DNA from: Tunturiibacter gelidiferens
GTDB lineage: Bacteria > Acidobacteriota > Terriglobia > Terriglobales > Acidobacteriaceae
Reading direction: 5' to 3'
NCBI RefSeq assembly: GCF_014201335.1
Contig: NZ_JACHEB010000001.1
Coordinates: 248,001 to 312,000, forward strand
Length of the DNA stretch: 64,000 nucleotides
The notes below the pieces were generated by a model that was not told the origin of the DNA, ran no database searches, and was given only the letters and a program-made list of their open reading frames with translations. Positions 17,399-27,007 of this stretch are shown here, in pieces. Numbering within the stretch: position 1 is the stretch's first letter; every line of letters starts with the position of its first letter. Position numbers and translations under genes: made by a program.

Positions 17399-18809
17399 AC
17401 CGACGTTGGAAACTACCTTCTGCGGCATTCCGTGTCTCAACCCCTTCTGGCTGGCGTCTGCGCCGCCTACGAACTGCGGAGAGCAGATCATGCGGGCCTT
17501 CGATGCAGGTTGGGGCGGAGCCGTTTGGAAGACGATTGGGGAGCCGATTACCAATGTGAGTTCGCGCTACTCGTCGATCGATTGGGAGGGGCGTCGCATG
17601 ATGGGCTTTAATAACATTGAGCTCATCTCGGATCGTCCGATTGAGGTAAATCTGCAGGAGATCGCGGAGGTGAAGCGGCGGTATCCGAAGCACGTGGTGA
17701 TTGCATCGCTGATGGTTGAGAGTAAGCGCGAGACCTGGCATGAGATCGTGCAACGCGCTGAGGATGCAGGTGCGGACGGGCTTGAGCTTAACTTTGGATG
17801 TCCGCATGGAATGAGTGAACGCGGAATGGGATCTGCGGTGGGACAAGTGCCGGAGTACTGTGAACAGATTACGGGATGGGTTAAGGAGAAGGCCCGCACG
17901 CCTGTGATCGTCAAGCTGACTCCTAATATTTCGGATATCCGAATTCCTGCACGTGCCGCCAAACGCGGCGGGGCGGATGCGCTGTCGGCCATCAATACCA
18001 TCAACTCGATCACGGGCATTGATCTCGATACATTTCAGCCGAACCCGAATGTGGATGGTAAAAGCTCGCATGGCGGCTACTGTGGGCCCGCGGTGAAGCC
18101 TATTGCGCTCAACATGGTTCAGCAGATTCAGGCAGATGCTGGGAGCGTGCTTCCGCTCTCGGGGATTGGTGGTATAGGAGGCTGGCGTGATGCGGCGGAG
18201 TTCATTCTGCTGGGCTGTAGCACAGTGCAGGTGTGTACCGCTGCGATGCACTACGGCTATCGGATCGTCGAAGATATGCAGGACGGACTGTTGAACTGGA
18301 TGGCAGAGAAGGGGTTTACTACTCTCGAAGATTTTCGCGGGTTGTCGCTTCCGAATGTTCGCGAGTGGAAGCAGCTGAATCTCAACTACCAGATCGTTGC
18401 TCGCATCCACGAGGATTTATGCATCGGGTGCCAGCTTTGTTATACGGCTTGCTGGGATGGTGCGCATCAATGCATCCATCTCGACCGGACGTCTCCGGTG
18501 CCCGATACGACGCGAACACCAGCGATGGTCGAGGTTGAGGCCGCACGGAAGGTTTCGACGACGCCTATTCCGAAGCTCGACGTGGGAGGGGCGAAAATGA
18601 TAAGTACGCTCACCCCGCTGGAACGAATTCCGCGTGTGGATGAGCACCATTGCGTGGGTTGCAATCTCTGCTCGCTGGTTTGTCCGGTTGAAAACTGCAT
18701 TACGATGGAGCGCATTGACAAAGATATTGAGGCTGAAAGCTGGGAGGAGCGCGTGGCAAAGGGCATGGTCTCGGCGGGTGCGCGCGAAGTGATGAGCACC
18801 AATACGTGA
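17385..18809 (+). CDS. preA: Dihydropyrimidine dehydrogenase subunit PreA (FMN, two 4Fe-4S)
   Basis: A 474-residue catalytic subunit related to dihydroorotate dehydrogenase. The FMN barrel has NPFWLASAPPTN, LELNFGCPHGMSERGMG and GIGGIGGWRDAAEFILLG. The C-terminal ferredoxin part has CIGCQLCYTACWDGAHQCI and CVGCNLCSLVCPVENC. The start at 17385 is used, with GGAGG 7 nt upstream, rather than an in-frame ATG at 17331 deep inside preT. It is longer than E. coli PreA by about 60 residues, partly through a longer segment between the two cluster motifs. It reduces the pyrimidine ring in the first step of the pathway. Confidence 0.93.
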   Translation: MSPFKPTLETTFCGIPCLNPFWLASAPPTNCGEQIMRAFDAGWGGAVWKTIGEPITNVSSRYSSIDWEGRRMMGFNNIELISDRPIEVNLQEIAEVKRRYPKHVVIASLMVESKRETWHEIVQRAEDAGADGLELNFGCPHGMSERGMGSAVGQVPEYCEQITGWVKEKARTPVIVKLTPNISDIRIPARAAKRGGADALSAINTINSITGIDLDTFQPNPNVDGKSSHGGYCGPAVKPIALNMVQQIQADAGSVLPLSGIGGIGGWRDAAEFILLGCSTVQVCTAAMHYGYRIVEDMQDGLLNWMAEKGFTTLEDFRGLSLPNVREWKQLNLNYQIVARIHEDLCIGCQLCYTACWDGAHQCIHLDRTSPVPDTTRTPAMVEVEAARKVSTTPIPKLDVGGAKMISTLTPLERIPRVDEHHCVGCNLCSLVCPVENCITMERIDKDIEAESWEERVAKGMVSAGAREVMSTNT

Positions 18810-18879
18810 TGCAGATCTGCCTATGAGGACGGAGACCTTTTTCTGTGCAACTGTAGCGTTGAAATAGTCTGGAGCAAAG

Positions 18880-20283
18880 ATGGGAACATTGATTCAGGAC
18901 GGCACTGTTGTCACGGCTGAACGCGTTGAAAAAGTAGATGTGCTGATTGATGGCAGTACGGTGTTGGAAGTGCGTGCCAACATCGATCCCGCGGGGCATA
19001 CGGTGGTGAATGCAGCGGGGCTTTTTGTTTTGCCCGGTGGTATTGATGCCCACACTCATATGGATATGCCGTTTGGGGGGACGACGTCTGCGGATGACTT
19101 CCTCACCGGCACGCGTGCGGCGGCGATCGGCGGGACAACTACGATCGTTGATTTTGCGATCCAGGCAAAGGGAACGCGCATGCGGGACGCCCTCGATATC
19201 TGGAAGGCAAAGGCCGACGGCAAGGCTTGCATCGATTATGGGCTGCACATGATCGTGACCGATCTTGGCTCCGATAACGGGAAGCAGGGGCTGCACGATA
19301 TGGACGATATGGTGCGTGAGGGTGTCGCCAGCTTCAAGCTTTTTATGGCGTACCCGAACGTACTGATGGTGGATGACGGAACGATCTTCAAGGCTTTGCG
19401 GCAGACGGCGAAGAACGGTGCCCTGGTATGTATGCATGCTGAGAATGGAAGCGCGATTGATGTGATTGTGCAGCAGGCGCTTGCGGAAGGGAAGACGGCG
19501 CCGATCTATCATGCGCTGACGAGGCCGACGAAGGCGGAGGCAGAGGCGGTGCACCGTTCCATCGCGCTGGCCGAGATGGCTGGCGTCCCCGTTTATATCG
19601 TTCACCTTTCGAGCGAAGATGCACTGAACCAGGTTCGGGAGGCGCGGGATCGTGGGGTGCCGGCATTTGCAGAAACGTGCCCGCAGTATCTTTTACTGTC
19701 GATTGAAGATCAGATGCCTGGAAAGAGCTTCGAGGAGGCAAAGTATGTCTTCACTCCGCCGCTGCGAGAAAAGAAGAATCAACCGAAGCTTTGGGACGGA
19801 CTGGTCACAGATAACTTGCAGGTGGTTTCGACCGATCACTGTCCATTCTGCTTTGCCGACCAGAAACAGCTGGGGAAAGATGACTTCAGCAAAATTCCCA
19901 ATGGTGGGCCTGGCGTGGAGAATCGCATGCAACTGCTGTATCACTTCGGTGTGAATGCAGGGAAGATTTCGCTACAGCGGTTCGTCGAGATCACGTCGAC
20001 TGCGCCGGCACGTATCTTCGGGATGTACCCGAAGAAAGGAACGATTGCTGCAGGTTCGGATGCGGATATTGTGTTGTGGGATCCTGATGCCGAACACGTA
20101 ATCTCCGCTGCGACACACAATATGCGTTGTGATTTTTCGCTGTTCGAAGGTTGGACGGTTAAGGGCAATGCGCGGCAGGTTTACTCGCGTGGGGAGCTCG
20201 TTGCCGATGGGGGACGATATGTTGCCGCGGTTGGTCGTGGTCAATATCTGCGGCGAGAGGCGAGAGGAGGGGCATGGCAGTGA
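18880..20283 (+). CDS. hydA: Dihydropyrimidinase / hydantoinase
   Basis: A 467-residue amidohydrolase-superfamily enzyme opening the dihydropyrimidine ring to the N-carbamoyl-beta-amino acid. Binuclear zinc features: His58 and His60 (GGIDAHTHMDMPFGG), Lys153 in GVASFKLFMAYPN as the expected carboxylated lysine, His186 (CMHAENG), His242 (VYIVHLSS) and Asp319 (VVSTDHCPF). It lies 70 bases after preA and its last bases overlap the permease start, in keeping with one operon. Confidence 0.94.
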   Translation: MGTLIQDGTVVTAERVEKVDVLIDGSTVLEVRANIDPAGHTVVNAAGLFVLPGGIDAHTHMDMPFGGTTSADDFLTGTRAAAIGGTTTIVDFAIQAKGTRMRDALDIWKAKADGKACIDYGLHMIVTDLGSDNGKQGLHDMDDMVREGVASFKLFMAYPNVLMVDDGTIFKALRQTAKNGALVCMHAENGSAIDVIVQQALAEGKTAPIYHALTRPTKAEAEAVHRSIALAEMAGVPVYIVHLSSEDALNQVREARDRGVPAFAETCPQYLLLSIEDQMPGKSFEEAKYVFTPPLREKKNQPKLWDGLVTDNLQVVSTDHCPFCFADQKQLGKDDFSKIPNGGPGVENRMQLLYHFGVNAGKISLQRFVEITSTAPARIFGMYPKKGTIAAGSDADIVLWDPDAEHVISAATHNMRCDFSLFEGWTVKGNARQVYSRGELVADGGRYVAAVGRGQYLRREARGGAWQ

Positions 20284-21734
20284 GCTCGATCACGTCTGGA
20301 GTCGCTGATCAGTCTTCTGCAATGCTGGTTGCGGAACATGACTCGCGGCTCTATAACAAAGATCTTGCTCCGACTGTCGCCGCGCAACGTACCTGGGGGA
20401 CCTACAACTACATCGCTCTGTGGTTTTCGATGTCGATGGAGGTGACGACGTATATGCTCGCGTCTTCGCTGATCGCGGGCGGTATGAATTGGAAACAGGC
20501 GATCCTGACGATTCTTTTGGGGAATCTGATCGTGCTGGTGCCGATGCTTCTGAATGCGCACGCGGGGGCAAAGTACGGTATTCCTTTCCCTGTGTTTGTG
20601 CGTGCGAGTTTTGGTACGCGGGGGGCGAATCTGCCTGCAATGTTGCGGGCTTTTGTGGCTTGTGGATGGTTCGGGATTCAGTCGTGGCTTGGGGGACAGG
20701 CAATTGCGGCGATGATTGCCGTGTTGTGGCCAGCGACGGCACATGTGCCTTCTGTGCTTTGGGCAAGTTTTCTCGGGTTCTGGCTTCTGAATATGTATGT
20801 CGTGTGGCGGGGCGTTGAGTCGATTCGATTTCTGCAGAGTTTTTCTGCACCATTCATGCTCGTGATGTCGCTGACGCTACTCTTCTGGATGCTGCATAAG
20901 GCCGGTGGCTTTGGACCTATGCTGTCGGCACCGAGCCGATTTCACACGACGGGCAGTTTTCTTCGCTTCTTCTTTCCATCGTTGACGGCGATGGTGGGAT
21001 ATTGGGCGACTCTGTCACTGAATATTCCCGACTTCACGCGTTATGCGAAGTCGCAGGATTCTCAGATCGTCGGACAGGCGTTCGGTCTGCCAGTCGCGAT
21101 GGTGCTTTATTCTTTCATCGGGATCGCTTGTACTTCGGCGTCAGAGGTCATCTTTGGAGAGCCGGTCTGGTCGCCGATCACTTTACTTGGACGCTTCCAT
21201 CAACCGCTCGCTGCGTTGCTCGCGCTGGTTGCTTTGTTGATTGCGACGTTGAATGTGAATATTGGCGCAAATGTGGTTTCGCCTTCAAATGACTTTTCGA
21301 ACCTTGCGCCGGGGTTGATCAGTTTTCGTACAGGTGGATTGATTACGGGATTTTTGGGTCTCGCGATGATGCCGTGGAAGCTGATGAGCAGCTTTGGCAG
21401 TTATATCTTTGGCTGGCTCATCGGCTATTCAGGATTGCTGGGACCTGTTGCAGGCATTATGGTGGCGGATTATTTTTTGATTCGGGGGACGCGGCTGGAT
21501 ACGATCTCCCTGTACCGACGCGGAGGCCCCTATGAATACACCCGCGGCGTGAATCCCAGGGCAATCGTTGCCCTAGTCGCGGGCGTCGTCGTCGCGTTGA
21601 TCGGGCTCGCAGTTTCCTCTTTGCGATTTCTCTACGATTACGCCTGGTTCGTCGGTTTTTTTGTGGCGGCGGCCAGCTACTATTTCCTTATGCTGCGATA
21701 CCGGCCAGCCACTCCACGCTCGCCGATCTCGTGA
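20274..21734 (+). CDS. NCS1-family nucleobase/hydantoin permease
   Basis: A 486-residue integral membrane transporter with about 12 hydrophobic segments. Family features are NKDLAPTVAAQRTWGTYNYIALWFS-type sequence at the N-terminus, GAKYGIPFPVFVRASFG, and VGYWATLSLNIPDFTRYA. NCS1 carriers of this type (Mhp1, uracil and allantoin permeases) import hydantoins or nucleobases by cation symport. Within this operon uracil/thymine uptake is the best guess. It overlaps the dihydropyrimidinase gene by 10 bases. Confidence 0.92.
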   Translation: MAVSSITSGVADQSSAMLVAEHDSRLYNKDLAPTVAAQRTWGTYNYIALWFSMSMEVTTYMLASSLIAGGMNWKQAILTILLGNLIVLVPMLLNAHAGAKYGIPFPVFVRASFGTRGANLPAMLRAFVACGWFGIQSWLGGQAIAAMIAVLWPATAHVPSVLWASFLGFWLLNMYVVWRGVESIRFLQSFSAPFMLVMSLTLLFWMLHKAGGFGPMLSAPSRFHTTGSFLRFFFPSLTAMVGYWATLSLNIPDFTRYAKSQDSQIVGQAFGLPVAMVLYSFIGIACTSASEVIFGEPVWSPITLLGRFHQPLAALLALVALLIATLNVNIGANVVSPSNDFSNLAPGLISFRTGGLITGFLGLAMMPWKLMSSFGSYIFGWLIGYSGLLGPVAGIMVADYFLIRGTRLDTISLYRRGGPYEYTRGVNPRAIVALVAGVVVALIGLAVSSLRFLYDYAWFVGFFVAAASYYFLMLRYRPATPRSPIS

Positions 21735-21758
21735 CACACGCAACACCATAAGAATAGG

Positions 21759-23153
21759 ATGGCACTCATGAGCCCCATCGATGTTGTCGAGCCTCAGAGC
21801 TCCAATAAGTCAGAGCCGCTTACCAGCCAACAGGTTGTCGATCTTACGCGCCAGCATAACTACGGCACGTGGCGATTTCAAAAGGGCTGGAACCCGATGC
21901 ACATCGTCGACGCTGAAGGCTGTTATATCGTCGACGGATCGGGAAAGCGGTATCTCGACTTCTCGTCGCAGCTGATGTGCTCTAACCTCGGTCACAAAAA
22001 TCAGGCTGTTGTTGAGGCGATTGCCCGTCAGGCGCAGCAGTTGAGCTATGCGATGCCGGGTTACGCGACTACCGCGCGAGCGGAACTGTCGCAGATTCTT
22101 CTGGAAGTTCTTCCCCGGGGGATCAATAAGTTTTTCTTTACTACGTCTGGTACCGAGGCGAATGAGGCGGCCTTCAAAATTGCACGCATGTACACCGGCA
22201 AGTCGAAGATCATCGCTCGGTATCGCTCTTATCATGGTTCGACTGCTGGCTCTATCGCGGCTACGGGAGATCCACGGCGATGGGCTATGGAACCGGGTGG
22301 CAAAGGGCCGGGGATTCTCTTCGCGCCGGAGGTTCACTGTTACAAATGCCCGATCAAACACACCTATCCGGGCTGCGGTATCGCCTGCGCTGACTATATC
22401 GAGCATATGATTCGGAACGAATCGGATGTGGCGGCTGTTCTGGTGGAACCGATTGTCGGGACTAATGGAGTAATCGTTCCCCCCGAGGAGTACATGCCTA
22501 AGCTTCGCCGGATTTGCGATGAGTACGGTGTTTTGCTGATTGCGGATGAAGTGATGACTGGGTGGGGGCGCACCGGCGAGTGGTTTGCGATGAATCACTG
22601 GGGAGTTGTCCCGGACATTCTCGTAACGGCGAAGGGAATTACTTCGGCCTACGTTCCTTTGGGTCTCTGCGCTACGAGTGAGAAGATCGCTGAGTTTTTT
22701 CAGGATCATTACTTCGCCCACGGTCATACGTACGAGGCGCATCCGCTTACGCTTGCGCCTGCGGTCGCTACGATTCGTGAGATGCAGCGTCTTGGACTTG
22801 TAGAACGGGCGCGGGAGCTTGCGCCTTATGTCGAAGGCAAGCTTAGAGAGTTGAAGGCCAAACATGCCAGCGTCGGGGACGTTCGCGGAAAGGGGCTTTT
22901 CTGGGCGGTCGATCTGGTGAAAGATCAGACTACGAAAGAGCCCTTCAACACGTATTCAGACAAGGTTTCCGGAAAGCCGCTACTGGTGGATCAGATCGCC
23001 GCGAAGATACTGGCCGATGGAGTTACGATTCAGGCCTGGGTCTCGCATTTCGTGATTGCTCCGCCGCTGATTGTGACCAAGGAGCAGATTGACCACGGGA
23101 TCTCAGTGCTCGATAAGCATCTCGGGCTGGCAGATGCTGCTGTTGGGCAGTAA
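21759..23153 (+). CDS. Class III aminotransferase (probable beta-alanine transaminase)
   Basis: A 464-residue PLP enzyme of the omega-amino acid transaminase type. Features are TTSGTEANEAAFKIAR, RYRSYHGSTAGS, IADEVMTGWGRTGEWF with Asp263, and Lys292 (VTAKGITSAYVPLG) as the PLP lysine. In context it would convert beta-alanine (or 3-aminoisobutyrate) to malonate (or methylmalonate) semialdehyde. ATG at 21759 is used; ATG at 21768 with AGGATGG before it is equally possible. It is the last plus-strand gene of the operon, meeting the dehydrogenase gene tail to tail. Confidence 0.88.
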   Translation: MALMSPIDVVEPQSSNKSEPLTSQQVVDLTRQHNYGTWRFQKGWNPMHIVDAEGCYIVDGSGKRYLDFSSQLMCSNLGHKNQAVVEAIARQAQQLSYAMPGYATTARAELSQILLEVLPRGINKFFFTTSGTEANEAAFKIARMYTGKSKIIARYRSYHGSTAGSIAATGDPRRWAMEPGGKGPGILFAPEVHCYKCPIKHTYPGCGIACADYIEHMIRNESDVAAVLVEPIVGTNGVIVPPEEYMPKLRRICDEYGVLLIADEVMTGWGRTGEWFAMNHWGVVPDILVTAKGITSAYVPLGLCATSEKIAEFFQDHYFAHGHTYEAHPLTLAPAVATIREMQRLGLVERARELAPYVEGKLRELKAKHASVGDVRGKGLFWAVDLVKDQTTKEPFNTYSDKVSGKPLLVDQIAAKILADGVTIQAWVSHFVIAPPLIVTKEQIDHGISVLDKHLGLADAAVGQ

Positions 23154-23164
23154 GACAGGAGAAC

Positions 23165-24706
23165 CTATCCCAGAGTCGGCATCGAGGTGTCTACTCCTTT
23201 GCGAATGCCTGTCGGCCAGCGAGCAGTAATCGTCTTCAGGCGCGTATAGAAGCGCACGCCTTCGGGTCCGTACATTGCATGATCGCCGAACAAGGAGCGC
23301 TTCCATCCGCCGAAGCTGTGGAACGCCATCGGCACAGGAATGGGGACGTTGATGCCGACCATGCCAGCCTGGACTCGGTGCGCGAAGTCTCGCGCGGTGT
23401 CCCCGTCGCGTGTGAAGATAGAAGTGCCGTTGCCGTACTCGTGATCGTTGATCAGTTTCAATGCAGTTTCAAAGTCGCTGGCTCGCACGATGCCCAGCAC
23501 TGGACCAAAGATCTCTTCACGATAGATCTCCATCTCCGGCTTGACGTGATCGAAGAGACAAGCGCCCAGGAAGAAGCCTTCGCCTTTTGTGAGGGCGTTT
23601 TCGCGACCGTCGACGAGGAGTTCTGCTCCCTCGGTCTGACCGTGTTGCAAGTAGCCGGTTACGCGATCCAAATGCGCCTTTGTAACAAGTGGGCCAAGCT
23701 CTGCGCCTTCTTTCATGCCATCGCCCATCTGCAGGCCTTCGATGCGATGTTCGATCTTGTCGATTAGCTTGTCGGCAGTGGCGTTTCCTACCGTGACCGC
23801 AACCGAGATCGCCATGCATCGCTCGCCTGCCGATCCATAGGCGGCGCCGACAAGCGCGTCGGCGGCTTGGTCGAGGTCCGCGTCCGGCATGACAATCATA
23901 TGATTCTTGGCGCCGCCGAGGGCTTGTACGCGTTTGCCATGCTTCGTTCCTTCGCGGTAGACGTATTCGGCGATCGGAGTCGACCCCACGAAACTTATCG
24001 CCTGTACAGTGGGGTGGGACAGCAGAGCGTCTACCGCTGTTTTGTCGCCGTGGACGACATTGAAGACGCCGTCCGGCAACCCCGCTTCTTTGAGCATCTC
24101 GGCGAGCAGCAGCGATGCACTTGGGTCGCGCTCGCTGGGCTTGAGGACGAAGGTGTTGCCGCATGCCAGGGCTATGGGGAACATCCACATCGGGACCATG
24201 GCCGGGAAGTTGAAGGGAGTGATTCCTGCTACGACGCCGAGGGGTTGCCTCATGGACCAGCTGTCGATATCGGAGCCTACTTGCTCGGTGTATTCACCTT
24301 TGAGCAACTGAGGAATGCCGGTCGCGAACTCGACCACTTCGAGGCCTCGGGTTGCCTCGCCTTTTGCATCCGAGAAGACCTTACCGTGCTCGCTGGTGAG
24401 GAGCGCGGCCACTTCGTCGAGGCGCCGCTCGAAGATTTCGCGAAACCGGAAGAGGACGCGGGCTCTGCGGAGGGCCGGCTGGGCTGACCATGCCGGAAAT
24501 GCCCGGGCAGCTGCCGCTACAGCGAGGTCTACTTCAGCGGCGGTTGCGAGGGCGACCTTCGCCTGCACGCGGCCGGTTGCCGGGTTGTACACGTCTCCGA
24601 ACTGGCCGGATGTTCCGCGCATAGTCTCGCCGTTGACCCAGTGATGGACCTCACGGAGTTGGCGCTCGGCGGATAGGGACGGGGGCAGAGTGGATGTGGC
24701 GGACAT
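23165..24706 (-). CDS. mmsA: CoA-acylating methylmalonate-semialdehyde dehydrogenase
   Basis: A 513-residue aldehyde dehydrogenase with the MMSDH signature: [33 protein letters not shown] and [14 protein letters not shown] with catalytic Cys297. It oxidises malonate or methylmalonate semialdehyde to acetyl- or propionyl-CoA, the last step of uracil/thymine breakdown (also used in valine and inositol routes). The start is supported by GGAGG 8 nt upstream. It is on the opposite strand with only 11 bases to the aminotransferase stop, so it has its own promoter to the right. Confidence 0.92.
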   Translation of the reverse strand: MSATSTLPPSLSAERQLREVHHWVNGETMRGTSGQFGDVYNPATGRVQAKVALATAAEVDLAVAAAARAFPAWSAQPALRRARVLFRFREIFERRLDEVAALLTSEHGKVFSDAKGEATRGLEVVEFATGIPQLLKGEYTEQVGSDIDSWSMRQPLGVVAGITPFNFPAMVPMWMFPIALACGNTFVLKPSERDPSASLLLAEMLKEAGLPDGVFNVVHGDKTAVDALLSHPTVQAISFVGSTPIAEYVYREGTKHGKRVQALGGAKNHMIVMPDADLDQAADALVGAAYGSAGERCMAISVAVTVGNATADKLIDKIEHRIEGLQMGDGMKEGAELGPLVTKAHLDRVTGYLQHGQTEGAELLVDGRENALTKGEGFFLGACLFDHVKPEMEIYREEIFGPVLGIVRASDFETALKLINDHEYGNGTSIFTRDGDTARDFAHRVQAGMVGINVPIPVPMAFHSFGGWKRSLFGDHAMYGPEGVRFYTRLKTITARWPTGIRKGVDTSMPTLG

Positions 24707-25204
24707 AGGCAGCCTCCTCTTGAGAGGACTATCGTACCAGCCGGTTGGAAGGAACGCCGAATCTGTCTGTCGATAGGGCTGATCGGCTGCGAGCCTGGGC
24801 GGCTTTAAGGTGTGGACATTATTCGGGCCGCATTCATCGAAATTTTCGAGGATTGTGAAACGCCTGTCGTTCTCGGATCACAATCTAAATGTCATCCTGT
24901 CTGGAATTTCTTTGTCCTATTTTTGGACGCTTCTCTGCCTTGGTTCACTGGTTTCGCTGTTGAATACCGCCGGCCCTCGGACCTGACAAGTCTCAGGGTC
25001 GGAGTACCCAAATACGGGGGGACGGCCCAAAAATGGCGGCTACCCGTGTCGTATGACTCGGCATTTGTCGGGGGGCAAACAGCCCTTCGAGTGAGGTACT
25101 AAGGTTTGGGAAAGAGGTAACGCACGATTGCCGGTGAGGGTTCGTAACAAGCTCTTCCTACAGTGTAAACTTGGGCGCAGTATAGCCGCCTGGGGAGAGA
25201 GAAC
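24707..25204. other. Intergenic region between mmsA and the sigma factor
   Basis: About 500 bases with two divergent flanking genes, so it must hold both promoters. The one open frame (24812-25102) looks non-coding. A small imperfect hairpin (GACCTGA...TCAGGGTC) lies near 24980. I see no clear operator. Confidence 0.5.
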
Positions 25205-25783
25205 TTGCAATTTTTTGCGTTCGACGCGGCGTATCTTGAGAGACTCCGATCCGGAGACGCCCGCACCGAGGAGCACTTTGTCAGCTACTTCGGAGAACTG
25301 ATCCAACTGAAGCTGCGTTCTCGATTGAATTCCAGAGAAGCCATCGAAGACGTCAGGCAGGAGACATTTGTACGAGTGCTGGTACTGGTTCGCTCGCCGA
25401 ATGGTCTCAGAGAACCCGATCGCCTGGGAGCATTTGTAAATTCGGTTTGCAACCACGTGTTGTTGGAGCATTACCGGTCCAAGAACAAAACCGAGTCGTT
25501 CCTCGACAGCGAGGCGGAAGCGACGCTAGTGAATCATGATCCAAGTGCGCTCAGCCTCCTTGAGACAAAGGATGCGCAACGGATCGTGCACCAAATTCTG
25601 AAGGAATTGACTGACCGAGATCGTATGCTTCTTCAATCTGTGCTGCTTGAGGAGCGCGACAAGGATGAAGTGTGCAAACAATTTGGTATCACTCGCGATT
25701 ATCTGAGAGTGTTGGTCCATCGCGCGAAGCAGTCTTTTAAGTCGTTCTATATAAGCCGCATAGGCGACAGCCGGATGAATTGA
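25205..25783 (+). CDS. RNA polymerase sigma factor, sigma-70 family (ECF-like)
   Basis: A 192-residue protein with region 2 at about residues 20-95 (EHFVSYFGELIQLKLRSRL, IEDVRQETFVRVL, FVNSVCNHVLLEHYR) and region 4 at about 130-185 (LTDRDRMLLQSVLLEE, FGITRDYLRVLVHRAKQSF). The start is TTG at 25205 behind GGGGAGAG; this N-terminus fits the family. No anti-sigma gene adjoins it. Instead a hairpin-rich gene-free stretch follows, so how it is held in check is not visible. Confidence 0.88.
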   Translation: MQFFAFDAAYLERLRSGDARTEEHFVSYFGELIQLKLRSRLNSREAIEDVRQETFVRVLVLVRSPNGLREPDRLGAFVNSVCNHVLLEHYRSKNKTESFLDSEAEATLVNHDPSALSLLETKDAQRIVHQILKELTDRDRMLLQSVLLEERDKDEVCKQFGITRDYLRVLVHRAKQSFKSFYISRIGDSRMN

Positions 25784-26373
25784 GGAAGAATCGAGTCTGC
25801 TTCTGATTCAAGCCAGTTCCCGAATCCGCGAAGAGTTCATGCGTTCCGACTGACTTACTCGAAATCTATAAAGTTGGGACGTATTTCAGCTTACGCCGGT
25901 TCGTGAGAAGATAATCCCCGTCTAGCGGGGGCTCGGACGAAGTTGCTAATTTAGCCACGCTCAAACAAATTTCTGGGAGTCGTTGAAACGAGCGTGGCAC
26001 TCACATCACTAAGTCAATGCGTGCCCGGATATGCGACGGGAGAGACAGTGGCTACACCGAAGCAACTCTCCCCAGCCGATAAATCTTGTAGGTGTGCATG
26101 GACTGCTTTCCTTCAAAGCAGTCCATGCAGATCGATCTTGAGTTCCAGCCAGTTGAGCTCTTCGGCTGGTGATGCCTGCGAGAGGTGACGGGAGACATCA
26201 CCTCCGCAGGTTTCTCATTAGCAATTAGGAGCAGCCTCCCTCGGCGCGAAAGTGTCTTCCGAATCACTTAGAAATCGGCCAACCCATGAAAGTCGCGGGC
26301 CTTCGTAAAGCTGATGGCTCTCGAAGGTTATGATGGGTTCACTTTCGAGTTCAGCAGACTGAGGAGGCAATCT
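25784..26373. other. Gene-free stretch with five stem-loops
   Basis: 590 bases without a credible gene but dense in perfect or near-perfect inverted repeats: 25916-25930 (CCCCG/CGGGG), 25954-25998 (GCCACGCTC/GAGCGTGGC), 26095-26129 (15-bp perfect stem, 5-nt loop), 26145-26169 (CCAGCC/GGCTGG) and 26175-26210 (13 bp with one bulge). A structured RNA is possible; see findings. Confidence 0.6.
26095..26210 (+). ncRNA. Candidate structured RNA: three consecutive hairpins
   Basis: Hairpin 1 is TGCATGGACTGCTTT with its perfect complement and loop CCTTC. Hairpin 2 is CCAGCC/GGCTGG. Hairpin 3 is CCTGCG(A)GAGGTGA against TCACCTCCGCAGG, followed by TTTCTC. They are packed within 116 bases, about 165 bases before the MliC-like gene. 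The strand is a guess from the T-rich end of hairpin 3. No known RNA family is recognised. Confidence 0.35.
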
Positions 26374-26760
26374 ATGAACGCACCATCGTTGAAGGTCGCG
26401 GCCGGCTTAGCTGTTCTATCCTGGAGCGTTGTTGGATCGGCGAGCGATCTTACGATTCACTTGAGCGGTTCGGAACCGATCTCGCGGAAGACGGTGAGGT
26501 ACCAGTGTGACACCCAGGGGAGCAAGATGGGACTGCCTGCGGAGGTCTTTTCGGTCGAATATGTGAATGGGGCGGGAAACAGTCTTGCCATTGTTCCCGT
26601 CGGGGGGCATTCGCTGATCTTTGCGAACATAATGTCAGGCTCAGGTGCACGATATGCGGCTTTGCAATATATCTGGTGGGATGCGGGAGGTCGAGGAGTT
26701 ACATTTTCCTCGGATTCTATCGCGGGCAGTTTGACCTCTGAATGTCACCGTGTTGAGTAA
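26374..26760 (+). CDS. MliC-like C-type lysozyme inhibitor domain protein
   Basis: A 128-residue exported protein. The start at 26374 has AGGAGG 7 nt upstream and yields a signal peptide (AAGLAVLSWSVVGSASD). The mature part resembles MliC/PliC domains: VRYQCDTQGSKMGLPAEVF, then VEYVNGAGNSLAIVPVGG, then SGSGARYAALQYIWWDAGG. Such proteins bind the active site of C-type lysozymes. It lacks an obvious lipobox, so it may be periplasmic. The assignment rests on motif resemblance. Confidence 0.65.
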   Translation: MNAPSLKVAAGLAVLSWSVVGSASDLTIHLSGSEPISRKTVRYQCDTQGSKMGLPAEVFSVEYVNGAGNSLAIVPVGGHSLIFANIMSGSGARYAALQYIWWDAGGRGVTFSSDSIAGSLTSECHRVE

Positions 26761-27007
26761 TCCTCTTCACGCGCATTCGGGTTCCATCTTTCTCTCCAGC
26801 ACTTCCATGTCTTCGTCAAAGAATATGTAGGCGCGTTACGAGTTAGTGAGTTCGACGGCAAGTTCAGGCATGTCGACGACTACATGCTTGCGCCGCTGTG
26901 GCAAGTGTCGATCCGATGAAAAGCGATCTTGTCGGTTCTAAACACGTCCAACCGCCGCACTATAGTATTTTCTACAAGAATCAGAACTGTGAAGAGAGAC
27001 CTCTTTT

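Noticed and set aside
17190..18410. Minus-strand 406-residue frame opposite preA
   Set aside because: PreA on the plus strand has full cofactor motifs; this frame has none.
24812..25102. Plus-strand 96-residue frame upstream of the sigma factor
   Set aside because: No ribosome site, no recognisable domain, and it lies where the divergent promoters must be.
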